Part shown: in pieces, positions 13,898 to 14,137 of the stretch | How the letters are laid out: every line of letters starts with the position of its first letter | Numbering within the stretch: position 1 is the stretch's first letter | Assembly: GCA_947630355.1 (NCBI GenBank) | Contig: CANRHJ010000035.1 | Location: 1 to 14,137, forward strand | From: Candidatus Gastranaerophilales bacterium | GTDB taxonomy: Bacteria; Cyanobacteriota; Vampirovibrionia; Gastranaerophilales; Gastranaerophilaceae | Length of the DNA: 14,137 bases | Direction: 5' to 3' | Position numbers and translations under genes: made by a program | Notes under the pieces: generated by a model | Database searches by the model: none | Told to the model about the DNA's origin: nothing | The model's input: only the letters and a program-made list of their open reading frames with translations

Positions 13898-14137
13898 TTA
13901 TTCAACGTACATAAGAACTTGTCCGAATTCTACGCTGTCACCGTTTTTAACACAGATTTCGGTTATTTTACCTGAAGCTTCGGCTTCTATTTCATTCATT
14001 AATTTCATAGCTTCAATAATACAAACAACCTGTCCTGCACCTATGCTGTCGCCAACTTTCACAAAAGGCGGTTCATCAGGTGAAGGGGCACTGTAGAAAG
14101 TACCTACCATAGGTGATTTTATCGGCGTACCATTATG
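13898..14137 (-). CDS. accB: Biotin carboxyl carrier protein of acetyl-CoA carboxylase, C-terminal part (cut by window edge)
   Basis: The minus-strand frame is open through the right edge, so the Met at 14110 is internal: the preceding codons read HNGTPIKSP and run into MVGTFYSAPSPDEPPF, the usual AccB sequence. About 79 residues are visible, covering the biotinyl/lipoyl barrel. The biotin-accepting Lys sits in EAMKLMNE and a thumb-type PSPDEPP loop is present. The protein carries biotin between biotin carboxylase and carboxyltransferase in the first step of fatty-acid synthesis. The N-terminal half and the start are outside the window. accC often follows accB, but here a bidirectional terminator and a convergent unrelated gene follow instead, so accC is not downstream. 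Confidence 0.93.
   Translation of the reverse strand, partial: HNGTPIKSPMVGTFYSAPSPDEPPFVKVGDSIGAGQVVCIIEAMKLMNEIEAEASGKITEICVKNGDSVEFGQVLMYVE

Noticed and set aside
1..14137. CRISPR array, tRNA or rRNA genes
   Set aside because: No regularly spaced direct repeats and no tRNA- or rRNA-like sequence were seen on either strand by eye.

Overview
The window is a low-GC (roughly one-third G+C by eye) bacterial chromosome segment using the standard code. It holds 16 credible protein genes, two of them cut by the window edges, and no RNA genes or CRISPR array. The best guess at a source is a gut-type relative of the non-photosynthetic cyanobacteria (Melainabacteria / Gastranaerophilales). That rests on the very AT-rich DNA, the abundance of TPR proteins, a FliA/WhiG-type sigma factor and a CsaB-type pyruvyl transferase. 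The L27 starts directly with MAHKKG and lacks the cleaved N-terminal extension usual in Firmicutes. This is an inference; another low-GC lineage is possible.

Layout. 1-2714 (+): the end of an M16 zinc-protease-family gene, a large TPR protein and a YbgC-type thioesterase form a tight operon. 2715-2929 is gene-free and carries a repeat copy and hairpins. 2930-3691 (+): a second TPR protein. 3756-5727 (+): a PfkB sugar kinase overlapping a CsaB-like polysaccharide pyruvyl transferase. 5700-5899: a MITE-like inverted-repeat element covering the convergent 3' ends of csaB and a sigma-factor gene. 5875-8511 (-): sigma factor, an unrecognised 188-aa protein and a radical SAM protein with an N-terminal SPASM-like cysteine cluster. 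8612-9407 (-): rpmA and rplU with a promoter, structured leader and strong terminator. 9516-11761 (+): typA and ogt, overlapping by one base. 11784-12535 (-): two small Xre-type regulators with palindromes between them. 12694-13854 (+): a TylF-type methyltransferase with its own promoter. A bidirectional terminator and the 3' part of accB (-) close the window.

Most genes are housekeeping (ribosome, translation GTPase, DNA repair, fatty-acid synthesis). CsaB, its coupled kinase and the TylF-like methyltransferase point to surface-glycan modification. The observation most worth following is a repeat family with three copies here. Two copies form terminal inverted repeats about 200 bp apart and supply the last codons and stop codon of two unrelated convergent genes in the same reading frame, ending them KLSEKISQ and KLSEKNL. 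No defence system or other large novel system was seen.
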